Shown: in pieces, positions 4,185-6,074 of the stretch | How the letters are laid out: each line of letters starts with the position of its first letter | How positions within the stretch are numbered: position 1 is the first letter of the stretch | From: Treponema sp. | GTDB lineage: Bacteria; Spirochaetota; Spirochaetia; Treponematales; Breznakiellaceae | Length of the DNA stretch: 6,074 bases | Reading direction: 5' to 3' | Assembly: GCA_031281925.1 (NCBI GenBank) | Contig: JAITES010000046.1 | Span: 1 to 6,074 of the forward strand | Notes under the pieces: generated by a model | Seen by the model: only the letters and a program-made list of their open reading frames with translations | What the model was told of the DNA's origin: nothing | The model's database searches: none | Program-made: the position numbers and the translations under genes

Positions 4185-6074
4185 ATATTTCCTTTCCACT
4201 GCCGGTTTACTGTTTTTTCTCTGCAGCTGCGCCGCCCCGGCTCCGGATGTCCGGACAAATCCCTTTTACATTGATCTCAATAACTATCCCCTGTATGTAA
4301 AAAACGGTTTTGATCCCGCCAGCGCCGCCGCTCCGGATCTTGCCGACGCTTCCTGGCTGATAAAGAGGCCCGAAGAACGGGGGGTGTCAAATATTGAAGT
4401 TCTGGGGCTGCCGGAAAGCCCTGAACGTTTTTTTCTTTCCCCCTTCAGGGAAAAAATCAGGGAATACACCATGGTGATACCCTTTACCGTAAACCCGGAA
4501 CAGTTTGCCTACATTAACGGGAAAGCGCCCTTCCAGTCGGGGATTTTTTTGGCCTCTCTGGGAGACAACTGGGAAATATTCCTCAACGGCAGCCTGATCA
4601 AATCCGAGGTTCACCTTGATGAGGAGGGGCAGATCAGATCCGGCAGGGGCTGGCGCTATGTTTCAATCCCCCTGGACAGATCCTTTTTTGTCCGGGGAAC
4701 CAATATTCTGAGCTTCCGTATTATTGGGATGCCTCACGCCGATGTAACGGGCATGTGGTACGATGGCCCCTATTATATTGGCGACTATGAAACCATCAGG
4801 AAAGATCACGATGAATCCGTGGAGCTGTTTATCTGCGGGGCCTACGTACTGGTGGGGATTTATCATTTTCTGATCTTTTTGACCAGGCCCAAATACCGGG
4901 ACAACCTTTATCATAGCGTCTTTTCAATTCTCCTTTCGGCTTATTTTTTGATGAGAAGTAACACCATCTACCGTTTTATCCCAAACTCCAATGTTAGTTT
5001 CAGGATTGAATATCTAAGCCTCTATCTGCTGCTGCCCCTGCTGTCGGCCTTTTTGGAACATCTTAATTTTGAAAAAACTACGGGAATCAGCAGGGTATAT
5101 ATGGGGATATCTCTTTTTTTCGCCGTGATACAGGCCATATTCCCCCACCCCTTTGGGGATGACCTCCTTCATGTATGGTGGGCCTTCGCCCTTTTTGGAC
5201 TCATCTATACCATTGGATACGATATAGTGTATGTGTTCTGCCGGAATATCCGTGTCCGGTGGAAAACCGCCGGAAAGCGTTCCTATCCGGAAGCTTTCTG
5301 GAAATCCCTCATTGGAACTCCCCTGGGGAACGTCATCATCGGAAGTTCCATCATGTGCGTTACCGCTGTTATTGATGTCGTCAGCAGCATTAATTCACAT
5401 TATGGCATCGTCAAGGTCAGCAAGTACGGCGTCTTTATTTTCACCATGACCACTGCCGTTATTCTTGCCCAGCGCTTCGGCAGGATGTTCCGCCGTCTTG
5501 ATGAGGCGAACCTCCTCCTGGAAAAATCAAATCTGAACCTGGAGGCCACGGTACAGGAACGAACCCGGAAACTGGAACAGCAGACCGAAGTGGCAAAATC
5601 CGCGTCCCGGGCAAAAAGCGTCTTCCTTGCCCGGATGAGCCACGAGATCCGTACCCCCCTCAACGCGATACTCGGCCTTTCGGAGGTGGAACTCCAGGAT
5701 GAACTGCCGGGCAGAACCCGGATCAATCTGGAAAAAATTTATCACTCCGGTTCCCACCTGCTGGAGATTGTTAACGACATCCTGGATATCTCAAAGATAG
5801 AAACGGGAAATTTTGAAATATTTCCGGCGGAATATGAATTTGCGGGAATGATCAACGATGCGGTCCAGCTTAACATCGTGCGGATCGGTTCAAAACCCAT
5901 TGAGTTCAAGCTGGAACTGGACGAAACCATTCCCTCAAAACTCTACGGCGATGAACTCCGGCTCAAGCAGATACTGAATAATCTTCTCTCCAACGCCTTC
6001 AAGTACACCGAAGAGGGCGAAGTCCGCCTCTGCATAAGTTGGGAGAAAAGGGAAGACGCGGCGCTGATCTGTTT
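4180..6074 (+). CDS. 7TM-DISM sensor histidine kinase with lipoprotein-like signal sequence, 3' part cut by the window edge
   Basis: This is a membrane sensor kinase: it would sense a periplasmic ligand and autophosphorylate a cytoplasmic histidine. The window holds 631 codons plus two bases. The start is TTG at 4180 (GAAGG nine bases upstream; an in-frame TAA at 4138 and no ATG between). Residues 1-17, MKYFLSTAGLLFFLCSC, form a signal sequence ending in a relaxed lipobox (LCSC, C17 as lipid site). Residues about 25-205 are a beta-rich extracellular domain; WEIFLNGSLI (131-140) and GTNILSFRIIG (173-183) recall jelly-roll, sugar-binding-like folds and DISMED domains. Seven hydrophobic segments follow (about 215-234, 243-259, 276-293, 304-321, 330-353, 379-403, 413-432). 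A coiled coil spans about 437-480. HisKA contains MSHEIRTPLNAILG with H488, and the ATPase N box has N601 and N605 in ILNNLLSNAFKYT. The G boxes and any receiver domain are off the window. The ligand is unknown. Confidence 0.9.
   Translation, partial: MKYFLSTAGLLFFLCSCAAPAPDVRTNPFYIDLNNYPLYVKNGFDPASAAAPDLADASWLIKRPEERGVSNIEVLGLPESPERFFLSPFREKIREYTMVIPFTVNPEQFAYINGKAPFQSGIFLASLGDNWEIFLNGSLIKSEVHLDEEGQIRSGRGWRYVSIPLDRSFFVRGTNILSFRIIGMPHADVTGMWYDGPYYIGDYETIRKDHDESVELFICGAYVLVGIYHFLIFLTRPKYRDNLYHSVFSILLSAYFLMRSNTIYRFIPNSNVSFRIEYLSLYLLLPLLSAFLEHLNFEKTTGISRVYMGISLFFAVIQAIFPHPFGDDLLHVWWAFALFGLIYTIGYDIVYVFCRNIRVRWKTAGKRSYPEAFWKSLIGTPLGNVIIGSSIMCVTAVIDVVSSINSHYGIVKVSKYGVFIFTMTTAVILAQRFGRMFRRLDEANLLLEKSNLNLEATVQERTRKLEQQTEVAKSASRAKSVFLARMSHEIRTPLNAILGLSEVELQDELPGRTRINLEKIYHSGSHLLEIVNDILDISKIETGNFEIFPAEYEFAGMINDAVQLNIVRIGSKPIEFKLELDETIPSKLYGDELRLKQILNNLLSNAFKYTEEGEVRLCISWEKREDAALIC

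Overview
The window looks like ordinary chromosomal DNA from a G+C-rich spirochaete, most likely a Treponema-group species. That placement is an inference. It rests on the left-edge gene, which matches my memory of the spirochaete-restricted 'spiro-SPASM' radical SAM family, and on the 7TM-DISM sensor kinase at the right edge. It also fits a stand-alone endonuclease-type MutL. I see no rRNA, tRNA, CRISPR array, insertion sequence or phage gene.

Layout: (1) Positions 1-797, minus strand: the 5' part (265 codons) of a radical SAM protein that runs off the left edge. Its N-terminal domain looks like a nucleotidyltransferase and is followed by a CX3CX2C iron-sulfur motif. (2) Positions 798-846: a 49-base divergent intergenic region with a good sigma-70-type promoter for the rightward operon and a possible overlapping leftward one. 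(3) Positions 847-4125, plus strand: a tightly packed operon xseA-xseB-mutL, with an 8-base overlap and then a 1-base overlap. (4) Positions 4126-4179: a short gap with an extended -10 promoter candidate and a palindrome over the ribosome binding site. (5) Positions 4180-6074, plus strand: a hybrid or classical sensor histidine kinase with a lipoprotein-like signal sequence, a periplasmic beta-rich domain, seven membrane helices, a coiled coil, a HisKA domain and the beginning of the ATPase domain. It is cut by the right edge.

The central operon joins both subunits of exodeoxyribonuclease VII with the mismatch-repair protein MutL. MutL carries the nuclease motifs and a beta-clamp-binding-like QELLVP motif, so it is probably the strand-nicking enzyme of a MutH-less repair pathway. 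ExoVII, a single-strand exonuclease acting from both ends, is a plausible excision partner encoded on the same message. The XseB tail carries an ELGLF pentapeptide resembling a clamp-binding motif, which would let both activities meet at the sliding clamp (inference).

I found no wholly undescribed system. The least-understood element is the truncated left-edge radical SAM gene. The observations most worth testing are the overlapping divergent promoter with a probably leaderless xseA, the clamp-motif candidates, and the conservative replacements in MutL active-site motifs.
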